A stretch of 25,788 nucleotides of DNA from an uncultured Clostridia bacterium (GCA_910586575.1 CAJUJQ010000031.1:1-25788), one strand, 5' to 3'. Shown: positions 1-8,259, numbered from the stretch's first letter. A program made the numbers and translations. Notes: generated by a model from the letters alone, not told the origin.

Positions 1-118
1 CAGTATCAGCGCTGTTTACCAGCTGTTTGCCGGGACGGCTGGTCATATAAACCGCCGGAACCAGGCACAGCACCAGCGCCGCCGCAAATACAATCCATTT
101 CAAAGGGGATGCTTTCAT
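1..118 (-). CDS. N-terminus of an exported or membrane-anchored protein (cut by window edge)
   Basis: Only the first 39 codons lie in the window. The reading frame starts with ATG at 118-116 after a purine-rich ribosome site (AAGAAGG, about 8-10 nt upstream). The N-terminus has basic residues (MKASPLK) followed by a hydrophobic run of about 17 residues (roughly 8-25, WIVFAAALVLCLVPAVY), as in a signal peptide or single membrane anchor, and then a polar stretch. It follows rpe on the same strand, separated by a GC-rich hairpin. The family cannot be named from this fragment. That it is a real gene is inferred from the start site and the signal-like segment. Confidence 0.55.
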   Translation of the reverse strand, partial: MKASPLKWIVFAAALVLCLVPAVYMTSRPGKQLVNSADT

Positions 119-148
119 ATAGAGAACCTTCTTTCCTTTCTGAGAAGC

Positions 149-174
149 CCCCCGGCGGGAGGTTCCGCCGGGGG
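149..174 (-). terminator. GC-rich hairpin downstream of rpe
   Basis: A perfect 10-bp stem (CCCCCGGCGG at 149-158 with CCGCCGGGGG at 165-174) has a 6-nt loop and lies just after the rpe stop codon. There is no good U-tract on the minus strand, so it may be a weak terminator or a processing/stability stem rather than a full stop between rpe and the next gene. Confidence 0.45.
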
Positions 175-181
175 CGCGCGG

Positions 182-868
182 TTACTTGCTCCACTGGGCC
201 ATTTCCACGCCCTTTTGGAACACGGTATGGAATTGCTTCACGTTGTCCGCGATATCGCCGCCGAACACCGCCGAGCCGGCAACAATCACATCCGCGCCCG
301 CCGCAACGATATCCGCCGTATTGGTCAGCTTCGCGCCGCCGTCGATTTCCAGCTCGCAGGCAAAGCCGCCGTCCGAAATCGCCTTGCGCAGCTCGCGGAT
401 TTTGTCCATGCACTCCGGGATGAAGCCCTGCCCGCCGAAGCCCGGCTCAACGGTCATAATCAGCACCATATCACACAGCGGCAGCAGCGGGAGGATATCG
501 GGAACCGGGGTTTTCGGCTTGATGACGACTGCGGCGCGCACACCTGCCGCGCGGATTTTCCTGAGCTGCTCCGCCGTATCGCCGTTGGACTCGTAATGCA
601 CGGTAATAATATCCGAGCCTGCCGCGATGAAATCATCCAGGTACTTGTCCGGGTCGGAAATCATCAGGTGTACGTCGAGCACCGCGTCCGTCGCCTTGCG
701 CAGCGCCTTGACAACCGGCGCGCCGATGGTAATATTTGGGACAAAATGCCCGTCCATCACGTCCACATGGACATATTCCGCGCCCGCGTCTACTACGGTT
801 CTGACGTCACGGGAGAGGTTCGCGAAATCCGCCGATAAAATCGAGGGTGAAAGCTTGATCTGCATCAT
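182..868 (-). CDS. rpe: Ribulose-phosphate 3-epimerase
   Basis: Cytosolic TIM-barrel enzyme that interconverts D-ribulose 5-phosphate and D-xylulose 5-phosphate in the pentose phosphate pathway. The 228-residue length is typical. Diagnostic motifs are present: HVDVMDGHFVPN at about 34-45 (metal ligand His34, catalytic Asp36), DVHLMI near 65-70 (His67), EPGFGGQ at 141-147 (phosphate loop) and EIDGG with the second catalytic Asp176. AGGAGG lies 5 nt before the first ATG (868) and 8 nt before an immediately following second ATG (865), so the true start may be one codon later. A candidate promoter at 1114-1087 would give a leader of roughly 210 nt. The substrate is shared with the split transketolase at 5.2-7.1 kb. 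Confidence 0.97.
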   Translation of the reverse strand: MMQIKLSPSILSADFANLSRDVRTVVDAGAEYVHVDVMDGHFVPNITIGAPVVKALRKATDAVLDVHLMISDPDKYLDDFIAAGSDIITVHYESNGDTAEQLRKIRAAGVRAAVVIKPKTPVPDILPLLPLCDMVLIMTVEPGFGGQGFIPECMDKIRELRKAISDGGFACELEIDGGAKLTNTADIVAAGADVIVAGSAVFGGDIADNVKQFHTVFQKGVEMAQWSK

Positions 869-1086
869 AAAATCCTCCTAAAGCATCAAATATTCCAAAA
901 AACCCCTTTTCTCGAGAAATGCGCGCCGCAGCAAAAAACATGTTTCCCGCCGACACCAAAAGCGCGTCCTTCCCATAGAATGAAAATACAGCGGGCGTTT
1001 GCCGCGGCCAGAGAAAGTTGCACCGCCGCTGTTTTTCAGATATATGGGGGAGCGGGGGGAATCCACCTGCTCCCCCCTCTTTATCC

Positions 1087-1114
1087 ATTATACACGATTC
1101 ACGCGCAAATTCAA
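1087..1114 (-). promoter_or_regulatory. Promoter for rpe
   Basis: Minus-strand -35 TTGAAT (1114-1109), a 16-nt spacer and a consensus -10 TATAAT (1092-1087). The predicted transcript has a leader of about 210 nt before rpe. It contains an 8-bp GGGGGAGC/GCTCCCCC hairpin right after the start, a 7-bp ACAGCGG/CCGCTGT hairpin and the 12-nt palindrome TTTCTCGAGAAA. I recognise no known riboswitch in it. Confidence 0.6.
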
Positions 1115-1138
1115 TCCGGTTTTTGATAATCTTAGCGA

Positions 1139-1167
1139 TTGAAACCGAAAGACTAAAACGGTAAAAT
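1139..1167 (+). promoter_or_regulatory. Promoter for purL
   Basis: Plus-strand -35 TTGAAA (1139-1144), a 17-nt spacer and -10 TAAAAT (1162-1167). It is divergent from the rpe promoter, with the two -35 elements about 25 bp apart. The purL leader would be about 170 nt and carries two GC-rich hairpins. I find no purine-riboswitch core and no convincing PurR box. Confidence 0.55.
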
Positions 1168-1264
1168 ATAAATAAGAACACATTCTCGTATCCGAAACGC
1201 CAGAGCTGCCGCGCGCAGCCCCTGTCCCCGCCGTACGGAACCAGAAACACGCAGCATTTCGGGG

Positions 1265-1311
1265 GCTGGGGCTTACGCCCCAGCGGGAGCCAAGAGGGCA
1301 GCGCCCCTTGG
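1265..1311 (+). repeat. Pair of GC-rich hairpins in the purL leader (dispersed-repeat type)
   Basis: The first hairpin pairs GCTGGGGC (1265-1272) with GCCCCAGC (1277-1284) over a 4-nt loop. The second pairs CCAAG-A-GGGC with GCCCCTTGG (1290-1311) with one bulge. The second closely resembles the perfect hairpin at 18012-18032 (shared right arm and flanking GCG), so this is probably a member of the same dispersed intergenic repeat. Lying just upstream of the purL ribosome site, it could also influence translation. Confidence 0.5.
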
Positions 1312-1342
1312 CGTTTCGGGTGACCGCTTGAAGGAGATCGAT

Positions 1343-4300
1343 ATGTCAGTTTTACGTTGCTATTCCGAAAAACGCCCCGGCTTTGATGTCGAGGCCCGCC
1401 AGCTGCTGCGCGACCTGTCCAGCCTGCTCGGCGTTTCCGCGCTGACCGGCGTACGCTACCTCTGCCGCTACGATGTGGAAGGCATCGACGGCGACGCCTA
1501 CGAAGCCGCCAAGCATATCGTCTTTTCCGAACCCATGGCAGACGTGTGCTATGATGAAACCTTCCCGCTGCCCGAGGGCGCACACCGCGTGCTCGCTGTG
1601 GAAGCGCTGCCCGGCCAGTTCGACCAGCGCGCCGATTCCTGCGCCCAGTGCATCCAGCTGATGACGCGCGGCGAGCGCCCCACCGTCTCCGCCGCCAAAA
1701 TCTATGTGCTGGAAGGGCGGCTTTCCGATACCGACCTTGACAAAATCCGCGGGTACCTGATTAACCCCGTGGAAGCGCGCGAAGCTTCCATGGACAAGCC
1801 CGGCACGCTCAAAGCCGTTTATGAAATCCCGACCGCCGTGCGCACCATTGACGGGTTTACCGCCATGGATGAGGGGGCGCTCTCCGCGCTGCTGCGTGAG
1901 ATGGGGCTTGCCATGGATTTGGACGACCTGAAATTTTTGCAGGGCTATTTCGCGCGTGACGAAAAGCGCGACCCCACCATTACCGAGGTCCGCATGGTGG
2001 ACACTTATTGGTCAGACCATTGCCGCCATACCACCTTTTTGACCGAGATTGACCATGTGACGCTCGACGACCCCATGGTGCAGGAGGCTTTCGACCGCTA
2101 CCTCGACGCGCGCGTTGAAGTCTACGGCAAGGAGAAAGCGGAAACGCGCCCCGTAACGCTGATGGATATTGCCACAGCCGCCGCAAAGGTGCTCAAAAAG
2201 CGCGGCTTCCTCCGCAACCTGGACGAAAGCGAAGAAATCAACGCCTGCTCCATCAAGGTCAAAGCCAAGGTGGACGGCAGGCTTCAGGATTGGCTGCTGA
2301 TGTTCAAAAATGAAACGCACAACCATCCCACCGAAATCGAACCGTTTGGCGGCGCGGCAACCTGCCTTGGCGGCGCGATCCGTGACCCGCTGTCCGGGCG
2401 CTCCTACGTCTACCAGGCCATGCGCGTGACCGGCGCGGGCGACCCCACCGTCCCGCTGCATGACACCCTCGAACACAAGCTGCCCCAGCGCAAGCTGTGC
2501 ACCACCGCCGCCGCCGGGTATGCCTCCTACGGCAACCAGATTGGCCTCGCAACCGGCCTGGTACACGAGATTTACCACCCCGGCTATATCGCCAAGCGCA
2601 TGGAAATCGGCGCGGTTGTGGGCGCTGCCCCCGCCGGGAACGTCATCCGTGAAGTACCCGATCCGGGCGATATCGTGATTTTGCTCGGCGGCAGGACCGG
2701 CCGCGACGGCTGCGGCGGCGCAACCGGCTCCTCCAAGAGCCACACCGCCGAATCCCTCGAAACCTGCGGCGCAGAGGTGCAAAAGGGCAATCCCGCCGAA
2801 GAACGCAAGCTCCAGCGCCTGTTCCGTGACCCGGCGGTCACCCGCATGATCCGCCGGTGCAACGACTTCGGCGCGGGCGGCGTGTCGGTCGCCATCGGCG
2901 AGCTTGCGGACGGCCTGGACATCGACCTCAATGCCGTGCCCCGCAAGTATGACGGTTTGGACGGCACCGAGCTTGCGATTTCCGAATCGCAGGAACGTAT
3001 GGCGGTCGTCGTGCGCGCCGCTGACGCGGACAGGTTCATTGCCGCCGCCGCCGAGGAGAACCTCGAAGCCGTCATCGTCGCGAAGGTCACCGATACCAAC
3101 CGGCTGCGCATGAACTGGAACGGCAAAACCATCGTGGACATTTCCCGCGATTTCCTGAACACCAACGGCTGCGCCAAGCACGCCGACGCCGAGGTCGATA
3201 TGCTGCCCGCCCCGTCGGTCGAGTGCATCCCGGACGGGGAGACCCTCGCCGAGCAGCTGCTGAACCACGCCTCCCAGCTGGGGATCTGCCTGGAACGCGG
3301 CCTGGTCGAGCGCTTCGACGGCTCCATCGGCGCGAACTCGGTCTTTATGCCCTTCGGCGGCAAGAACCAGCTGACCCCCGCCCAAGTCATGGCGGCTACC
3401 CTGCCCGCGCTGGACGGCCAATGCTCGACCGCGTCGGTCATGTCCTTTGGCTTCGACCCCTACTACACCGAGCAGAACCCCTTCCTGGGCGCGTCCGCCG
3501 CCGTGGTCGAGTCGGTCGCCAAGCTGGTTGCCGCGGGCTGTGACTACGAGGACGCTTATTTAACCTTCCAGGAATATTTCGAGCGTTTGAACCGCGAACC
3601 GCAGCGCTTCGGCAAGCCGCTTTCCGCGCTGCTCGGCGCGTATGTCGCGCAGGAAGAGCTGTGCATCGGCGCGATTGGCGGCAAGGACTCCATGTCCGGC
3701 TCCTTTGACGGGATGCACGTCCCCCCGACGCTGGTCTCCTTCGCCATCGCCCCGCAGGAGGCCGACCGCCTGATTTCACCTGAATTCAAGGCCGCCGGGC
3801 ATCCGGTCTACTGCTTCGACGCCGCCTATACCGAATCCGGAGAACCCGATTACCCCGCCATCCGCACGATGTGGGAGCAGGCCGCTTCCTATATCGCGGA
3901 GGGCAAGGTGATTTCGGCGTGGGCGCTGACGGTCGGCGGCGCTGCCGAGGGCATCTGCAAAATGGCCATCGGCAACGACATCGGCTTCGAGTTTGACGCG
4001 GACTTCCCGGACGAGGCGCTGTTCCTGAAGAATTTCGGCGGCCTCCTGCTGGAAGCGGCCGAGGAACTGGACGGCGGCTGGCTGATGGGACGCACCATTG
4101 AAGCCCCCGAAATCCGCATTGCGGGCGAAACCGTGACGCTGGACGCGCTCAAGGACGCCTTTGAAGGGCGGCTCGAGCCGGTATTCCCGACCCGCGCGGA
4201 TGCTTCGGACGAGCATCTGCAAGCGCCCGCCTGGACCGAGCGCAGCACCGCGGCCCCCGCCGTCAAGACGGCGAAGCCCTTGGCAGTTATCCCGGTTTTC

Positions 4301-5074
4301 CCCGGCACGAACTGTGAATATGACACCGCCAGGGCGGTCGAGAACGCAGGCGGCGCGGCGGAAATCGTCATTGTCCGCAACTACTCCGCCGATGTGCTGG
4401 CGCAGTCAGCAGAGCGCCTTGCCGCCGCGGTCGGGCGCGCGCAGATGGTCATCCTGCCCGGCGGCTTCTCGGGCGGCGACGAACCGGACGGCTCGGGCAA
4501 GTTTATTGCCGCCTTCCTGCGCAATCCCGCTATCCGCGACAGCGTGCACGCGCTGCTCCGCCAGCGGGACGGCCTGATGCTTGGCATCTGCAACGGCTTC
4601 CAGGCGCTGATTAAGCTCGGCCTGGTGCCCTACGGCGAAATCCGCGATGAAATGAGCGCGGACGACCCGACACTGACCTTTAACCTCATCGGGCGGCACG
4701 ACAGCCGCTATGTCACGACCCGTGTCGCGTCAGTGAAAAGCCCCTGGCTCAGCTCGTGCGAGGTAGGCGACCTGCACAAGATTGCCATTTCGCACGGCGA
4801 GGGGCGGCTTGTCGCTCCGCAGCACGTGATTGACCGGCTGGCCGCGAACGGGCAGATTGCCTTCCAGTACACCGACCTTGCGGGCGCGCCGTCAATGGAT
4901 ATCGCGTTCAACCCGAACGGTTCCATGTGCGCGATTGAGGGCATTACTTCCCCGGACGGGCGCGTGCTCGGCAAGATGGGGCATACCGAACGCTACAGCA
5001 AATATGTCGGCAGGAATATTTACGGTGTGAAATACCAGCCGATTTTCGAGAACGGCGTGAAATATTTCCGCTGA
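1343..5074 (+). CDS. purL: Phosphoribosylformylglycinamidine synthase, single-chain (PurL-PurQ fused)
   Basis: Catalyses FGAR + glutamine + ATP to FGAM, the fourth step of de novo purine synthesis, in the cytosol. At 1243 residues it is the long one-polypeptide form common in Clostridia rather than separate PurS/PurL/PurQ. The synthetase part shows SDHCRHTTF at 224-232 and NETHNHPTEIEPFGG from Asn323. The C-terminal glutaminase domain shows the PGTNCEYDT start, GGFSGGDEPDGSG, LGICNGF with nucleophile Cys1083, and the SHGEGR triad residues His1151 and Glu1153. I chose ATG at 1343 because AAGGAG ends 6 nt upstream; an in-frame TTG at 1328 would lie ahead of that site. It stands alone, with its own promoter and terminator. 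Confidence 0.97.
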   Translation: MSVLRCYSEKRPGFDVEARQLLRDLSSLLGVSALTGVRYLCRYDVEGIDGDAYEAAKHIVFSEPMADVCYDETFPLPEGAHRVLAVEALPGQFDQRADSCAQCIQLMTRGERPTVSAAKIYVLEGRLSDTDLDKIRGYLINPVEAREASMDKPGTLKAVYEIPTAVRTIDGFTAMDEGALSALLREMGLAMDLDDLKFLQGYFARDEKRDPTITEVRMVDTYWSDHCRHTTFLTEIDHVTLDDPMVQEAFDRYLDARVEVYGKEKAETRPVTLMDIATAAAKVLKKRGFLRNLDESEEINACSIKVKAKVDGRLQDWLLMFKNETHNHPTEIEPFGGAATCLGGAIRDPLSGRSYVYQAMRVTGAGDPTVPLHDTLEHKLPQRKLCTTAAAGYASYGNQIGLATGLVHEIYHPGYIAKRMEIGAVVGAAPAGNVIREVPDPGDIVILLGGRTGRDGCGGATGSSKSHTAESLETCGAEVQKGNPAEERKLQRLFRDPAVTRMIRRCNDFGAGGVSVAIGELADGLDIDLNAVPRKYDGLDGTELAISESQERMAVVVRAADADRFIAAAAEENLEAVIVAKVTDTNRLRMNWNGKTIVDISRDFLNTNGCAKHADAEVDMLPAPSVECIPDGETLAEQLLNHASQLGICLERGLVERFDGSIGANSVFMPFGGKNQLTPAQVMAATLPALDGQCSTASVMSFGFDPYYTEQNPFLGASAAVVESVAKLVAAGCDYEDAYLTFQEYFERLNREPQRFGKPLSALLGAYVAQEELCIGAIGGKDSMSGSFDGMHVPPTLVSFAIAPQEADRLISPEFKAAGHPVYCFDAAYTESGEPDYPAIRTMWEQAASYIAEGKVISAWALTVGGAAEGICKMAIGNDIGFEFDADFPDEALFLKNFGGLLLEAAEELDGGWLMGRTIEAPEIRIAGETVTLDALKDAFEGRLEPVFPTRADASDEHLQAPAWTERSTAAPAVKTAKPLAVIPVFPGTNCEYDTARAVENAGGAAEIVIVRNYSADVLAQSAERLAAAVGRAQMVILPGGFSGGDEPDGSGKFIAAFLRNPAIRDSVHALLRQRDGLMLGICNGFQALIKLGLVPYGEIRDEMSADDPTLTFNLIGRHDSRYVTTRVASVKSPWLSSCEVGDLHKIAISHGEGRLVAPQHVIDRLAANGQIAFQYTDLAGAPSMDIAFNPNGSMCAIEGITSPDGRVLGKMGHTERYSKYVGRNIYGVKYQPIFENGVKYFR

Positions 5075-5087
5075 AGATAAAAAAACG

Positions 5088-5130
5088 CAGGGGCAGGTGC
5101 TTTCAGACGCCTGCCCCCTGTATTTCATTT
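5088..5130 (+). terminator. Terminator of purL
   Basis: Shortly after the purL stop, GGGGCAGG pairs with CCTGCCCC around a 12-nt loop. The following sequence is T-rich (TATTTCATTT), as expected for an intrinsic terminator on the plus strand. Confidence 0.75.
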
Positions 5131-5169
5131 CCCGCTCCGTGGCGCTCCGGGCCTCGCGCCCCTAAGCGC

Positions 5170-5217
5170 GTATAAAATAAACCGGCAGCCCCAAAAATAA
5201 ATCCGGGGGCTGCCGGT
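5170..5217 (-). terminator. Terminator of the transketolase operon
   Basis: A perfect 12-bp stem (ACCGGCAGCCCC at 5181-5192 with GGGGCTGCCGGT at 5206-5217) is followed on the minus strand by TTATTTTATA. It lies 18 bases past the stop of the transketolase C-terminal subunit, tail to tail with the purL terminator. Confidence 0.85.
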
Positions 5218-5235
5218 TCAATCTGAAGAAAAGAC

Positions 5236-6201
5236 TTATTTGCGGGAGATTGCCTTCTTGACTGCCTCAACGATGTGCGCAGCGGTCAGGCCGTATTCTT
5301 CCTGAAGGAACTTCTGCGCGCCAACCTGGCCGAAGCGGTCCTCGATGCCGATCAGCTCCATCGGGACAGGCGCGTTCTTCGCGACGACCTGCGCGACAGC
5401 GGAGCCGAGGCCGCACTTGACCTGATGGTTCTCGGCGGTGACGATGCAGCCGGTCTCCTTGGCGGAAGCAATGATCAGCTCCTCGTCAATGGGCTTCCAG
5501 GTGAACATGTCGACCACCTTCGCCGAAATACCCTCAGCCGCCAGGGTCTCCTCTGCCTTGAGCGCTTCGTCTACCATAATGCCGGACGCAATGATGGTAA
5601 CGTCCTTGCCGTCCTTGAGCGTGACGCCCTTGCCGATCTCGAAATCAGCGCCGTCGTCATAAACCTTAGTAATACCCTTGCGGACCATACGGGTAAAGGA
5701 GAACTTGCCGGAGGCGGCGAGCTTCTTGGTGATGTCGTACAGCATCGCGTAGTCGGTCGGGTCGATGACAACCGCGCCCGGGATTGCCATATACAGCGCC
5801 ATATCCTCAAACGGCATATGGGTACCGCCGTTGTAAGCCGCGCAGACGCCAGGGTCGGAGCCAAGGACATGTACCGGCAGCTGTGCGTAAGCGCAGGACA
5901 TGAACGCCTGGTCAAACGCGCGGCGGGAGGAGAAGCAGCCAAAGGAATGCATGAACACGGTGCGGCCGGTCGCGGTCAGGCCAGCGGCGATGCCCATTGC
6001 GTTCTGCTCGGCGATACCGGCATTGAAGGTCTGCTTCGGGAATTCGTTTTCCAGCTTCTTAGTATTGATGCAGCCATACAGGTCACAATCGATGTGGCAG
6101 AGCTTGGGGTCCTTGGCCATCATCTCCTGCATGGCGGTGACGTATGCGTCGCGATTGGCACGGGAATCAGCCTCGTGCTTGCCGATCAAAGTAAACTTCA
6201 T
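5236..6201 (-). CDS. Transketolase, C-terminal subunit
   Basis: Second half of a split transketolase (321 residues), carrying the pyrimidine-binding and C-terminal domains. With its partner it moves two-carbon ketol units between sugar phosphates using thiamine diphosphate. The motif FNAGIAEQN holds the conserved Glu65 that activates the cofactor. The region from about 190 on matches the transketolase C-terminal domain. AAGGAGGG sits 9 nt before the ATG and overlaps the stop codon of the upstream N-terminal subunit, so the two are translationally linked and made together. Splitting is normal in Clostridia and archaea and is not a defect. It could instead act on 1-deoxyxylulose-type substrates, but both halves look like transketolase rather than Dxs. 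Confidence 0.93.
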   Translation of the reverse strand: MKFTLIGKHEADSRANRDAYVTAMQEMMAKDPKLCHIDCDLYGCINTKKLENEFPKQTFNAGIAEQNAMGIAAGLTATGRTVFMHSFGCFSSRRAFDQAFMSCAYAQLPVHVLGSDPGVCAAYNGGTHMPFEDMALYMAIPGAVVIDPTDYAMLYDITKKLAASGKFSFTRMVRKGITKVYDDGADFEIGKGVTLKDGKDVTIIASGIMVDEALKAEETLAAEGISAKVVDMFTWKPIDEELIIASAKETGCIVTAENHQVKCGLGSAVAQVVAKNAPVPMELIGIEDRFGQVGAQKFLQEEYGLTAAHIVEAVKKAISRK

Positions 6202-6216
6202 TGTTTTGTACCCTCC

Positions 6217-7065
6217 TTACTGAGCCTTGACTTCCGCAAGGCGTGCTTCCGCAGCGGCAATCGCCTCGTCCCACTGTTCCTTGGTGGGCTGGGAGGAATG
6301 CGCGCCGGAAGGCTCGGCAAAGGTGCAGCCCTTGCCCTTTACGGTATTGAGGATGATGCAGGTCGGCGCCGCGTCTGCCTTATAGGCCTCCTGCACGGCG
6401 TTCCATACCTGCTCGACATCGTTGCCGTCAGCAACGTCAATCACGTTCCAGCCGAACGCGTCGAACTTCGCGCCGAGACCCTTGCCGTGGCCCATGATGT
6501 CGTCAACCTTGCCGTCGAGCTGGCGCTTGTTGCTGTCCACGAAGCAGATCAGGTTGCTGAGCTTGTAATGTGCGGCGAACTGCGCGCCTTCCCAGATCTG
6601 GCCCTCGTCGGCTTCGCCGTCGCCAACGAACACGAAAGTGTGGTTATCGCGGCCGTCCATCTTGTTGCCGAGCGCCGCGCCAACCGCCGAGGACATGCCC
6701 TGGCCGAGCGAGCCGGTCGTCAGGTCAATGCCGGGGGTCTTGGTGCGGTCGGTATGGGAGGGGAAATTGGTATGGGGCTGGTTCAGGGTATACGCATCGG
6801 TCACAGGATAGAAGCCCTTCAGGCCGAGGGTCGCGTACATCGCCGGACCGGCATGGCCCTTGGACATGACGCACCAGTCGCGGCCCTCCCAGCGGGGGTT
6901 CTTCGGGTCGACCTTCATCACGTCGCCGTAGAGGACAGCGAGGGTTTCAATGACCGACATCGAGCCGCCCACATGGCCGAAGCCGAGTGAACCAATCGTC
7001 TTCAACGTTTCCACCCGGATCTCCTCAGCGAAAACGCGAAGCTCCTTCAACTTTTCTTTCTGCAT
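6217..7065 (-). CDS. Transketolase, N-terminal subunit
   Basis: First half of the split transketolase (282 residues), carrying the thiamine diphosphate/Mg pyrophosphate domain. Seen motifs: GFGHVGGS with His31, SKGHAGPA with His71, DLTTGSLGQG, and the cofactor signature from GDG (148-150) to Asn179 (DSNKRQLDG). ATG at 7065 is chosen because AGGTG lies about 8 nt upstream; an in-frame TTG at 7086 would add seven residues with no clear ribosome site. Its stop codon overlaps the ribosome site of the C-terminal subunit. It is divergent from a DeoR-family gene, and the inverted repeat between them suggests control by that regulator in response to a sugar phosphate (inference). Confidence 0.94.
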   Translation of the reverse strand: MQKEKLKELRVFAEEIRVETLKTIGSLGFGHVGGSMSVIETLAVLYGDVMKVDPKNPRWEGRDWCVMSKGHAGPAMYATLGLKGFYPVTDAYTLNQPHTNFPSHTDRTKTPGIDLTTGSLGQGMSSAVGAALGNKMDGRDNHTFVFVGDGEADEGQIWEGAQFAAHYKLSNLICFVDSNKRQLDGKVDDIMGHGKGLGAKFDAFGWNVIDVADGNDVEQVWNAVQEAYKADAAPTCIILNTVKGKGCTFAEPSGAHSSQPTKEQWDEAIAAAEARLAEVKAQ

Positions 7066-7157
7066 GGAATACACCTGCCTATTCAAAATATTGCAAACTT
7101 TTGCGCAGGATGGAACAAAGACTTGCCCAAAATCCTGTCTCTTTCTAGCTTAACATC

Positions 7158-7200
7158 TTTTTGACAAGATTTCAATGGCAAACCGCAATCTTTTCAAAAA
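7158..7200. promoter_or_regulatory. Inverted repeat in the tkt/deoR divergent region, candidate operator
   Basis: Arms at 7158-7171 (TTTTTGACAAGATT) and 7187-7200 are inverted copies with 13 of 14 matching positions around a 15-bp spacer, so the half-sites are about 29 bp (close to three helical turns) apart. TTGTCA and TTGAAA on the minus strand, both usable as -35 elements for the transketolase genes, fall inside the arms. The layout suits a DeoR-family repressor bound to two half-sites. This is inferred from position and symmetry, not from a known motif. Confidence 0.5.
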
Positions 7201-7282
7201 TTTTTCGGCGTCCGTTGATTTTCGTGCAATATCATCAAAAACTGCACGCAGAAATCTACGAATCGTGCAGCGCAAGTGCTGG

Positions 7283-7310
7283 TTGCTTTTTCGCTGTTTT
7301 CTGGTAAAAT
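7283..7310 (+). promoter_or_regulatory. Promoter of the DeoR-family gene
   Basis: -35 TTGCTT (7283-7288), a 16-nt spacer and -10 TAAAAT (7305-7310) with TG two bases ahead. The leader of about 110 nt contains two perfect 6-bp hairpins, GCCTGC/GCAGGC (7363-7378) and CCGGAA/TTCCGG (7383-7398), and an imperfect GCAGT/ACTGC stem before them. The ribosome site GAGGAG lies 9 nt before the ATG. Confidence 0.5.
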
Positions 7311-7428
7311 AGAAGTATAGCAGTGTTGGAATAGGTACTGCGCTGAAGAAAGAAGAAGAAGGCCTGCATTGGCAGGCTTGATCCGGAACATTTTCCGGCG
7401 AGTCCCCCGTTAGAGAGGAGCACAAAGT

Positions 7429-8184
7429 ATGAAAATCAGCAGGCTCAATTCGATTGAGCAATATGTCATCGCAAAAGAAACCGCGTCAATCGACGAGCTT
7501 TGCGAAGTATTCGGCGTATCAAAGAACACAATCCGGCGTGACCTGAACGATCTGGAAGCGCGCGGGCACATCAGCAAGGTTTACGGAGGGGTGACGGCGA
7601 CGCCGAACACGGGCGCGGTGCCGATGCCGGTGCGCAGCGAGCTGAACTCCTCGGACAAGGCGCTCATCGGTCAGCTGGCGGCGGAAGAAGTCACGGACGG
7701 CGACACGGTCTTTATCGATTCCGGCTCCACCACTTTGCAGCTGCTGCGCTATCTGGGCGGGCACAAAAACCTGACAATCATCACGCATTCCCTGGGGGCG
7801 CTTTCGGAGGCCGCGAAGTACGAAGGGCTGTCGGTCATTTCGCTGGGCGGCGTGTACAACTACACAACCGATTCGTTTGTTGGCTTATCGACCTTTGAAT
7901 CGCTGTCCTCCATGAAAATCCACAAGGCGTTCATGGGCGCGACGGGCGTTTCGATTGAAAACGGCATGATGAACACAACGTTTTTAGAGGGCGAAATCAA
8001 GCGCGGGGTCGTCCAGCGGGCGACACAGGTATTCCTGATGGCAGACAGCAGCAAGCTGGACAGGGAAGCGGTTATCACCTTCTGCAAATTGGAGGATATC
8101 ACAAGCTTTATCACCGACCGCCGGCCGCCGGACCGGTATATGGAATTTTTCGAGCGCGAGGGCATCCGCGTCCGCTGCGGCTGA
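7429..8184 (+). CDS. DeoR-family transcriptional regulator
   Basis: 251 residues, the usual length. Residues about 7-57 form the DeoR winged helix: an HTH with VSKNTIRRDLNDLEARG followed by the wing (ISKVYGGV). The C-terminal sensor domain is of the phosphosugar-binding isomerase-like fold, with DSGSTTLQLL, ISLGGVYN and GATGVS motifs that normally bind a sugar-phosphate effector. It is transcribed divergently from the split transketolase and probably controls it and itself, possibly through the inverted repeat at 7158-7200 (inference). The effector cannot be told from sequence. Confidence 0.92.
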   Translation: MKISRLNSIEQYVIAKETASIDELCEVFGVSKNTIRRDLNDLEARGHISKVYGGVTATPNTGAVPMPVRSELNSSDKALIGQLAAEEVTDGDTVFIDSGSTTLQLLRYLGGHKNLTIITHSLGALSEAAKYEGLSVISLGGVYNYTTDSFVGLSTFESLSSMKIHKAFMGATGVSIENGMMNTTFLEGEIKRGVVQRATQVFLMADSSKLDREAVITFCKLEDITSFITDRRPPDRYMEFFEREGIRVRCG

Positions 8185-8206
8185 TGCCCTTTTCCAAAAT
8201 GATTCA

Positions 8207-8250
8207 AAAGAACCTGTAAGCACAATCCGCGAATACAGGTTCTTTCTTTT
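8207..8250. terminator. Bidirectional terminator between deoR-type gene and cupin gene
   Basis: A perfect 12-bp stem (AAAGAACCTGTA at 8207-8218 with TACAGGTTCTTT at 8234-8245) is followed by CTTTT on plus, with A/T-rich sequence on the other side. It serves the convergent DeoR-family gene and the cupin gene. Confidence 0.85.
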
Positions 8251-8259
8251 GCAGTCCTT

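Noticed and set aside
215..838. 207-codon plus-strand frame antisense to rpe
   Set aside because: Frame is open only because of high GC; it mirrors rpe codons, has no ribosome site and no family features.
1168..1342. Purine riboswitch or T-box in the purL leader
   Set aside because: No conserved purine-riboswitch junction sequences and no T-box AGGGUGGNACCGCG; only GC hairpins of repeat type.
2012..3421. 469-codon minus-strand frame inside purL
   Set aside because: Gly/Val/Ala-rich shadow of purL on the opposite strand; the sense strand has all catalytic motifs of FGAM synthase.
5275..6990. 571-codon plus-strand frame antisense to both transketolase genes
   Set aside because: Spans two real genes and their junction, with no ribosome site and no recognisable domain.
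5236..7065. Frameshifted (broken) transketolase or Dxs
   Set aside because: Both halves have their own ribosome sites and complete domains; split transketolase is a normal clostridial arrangement.
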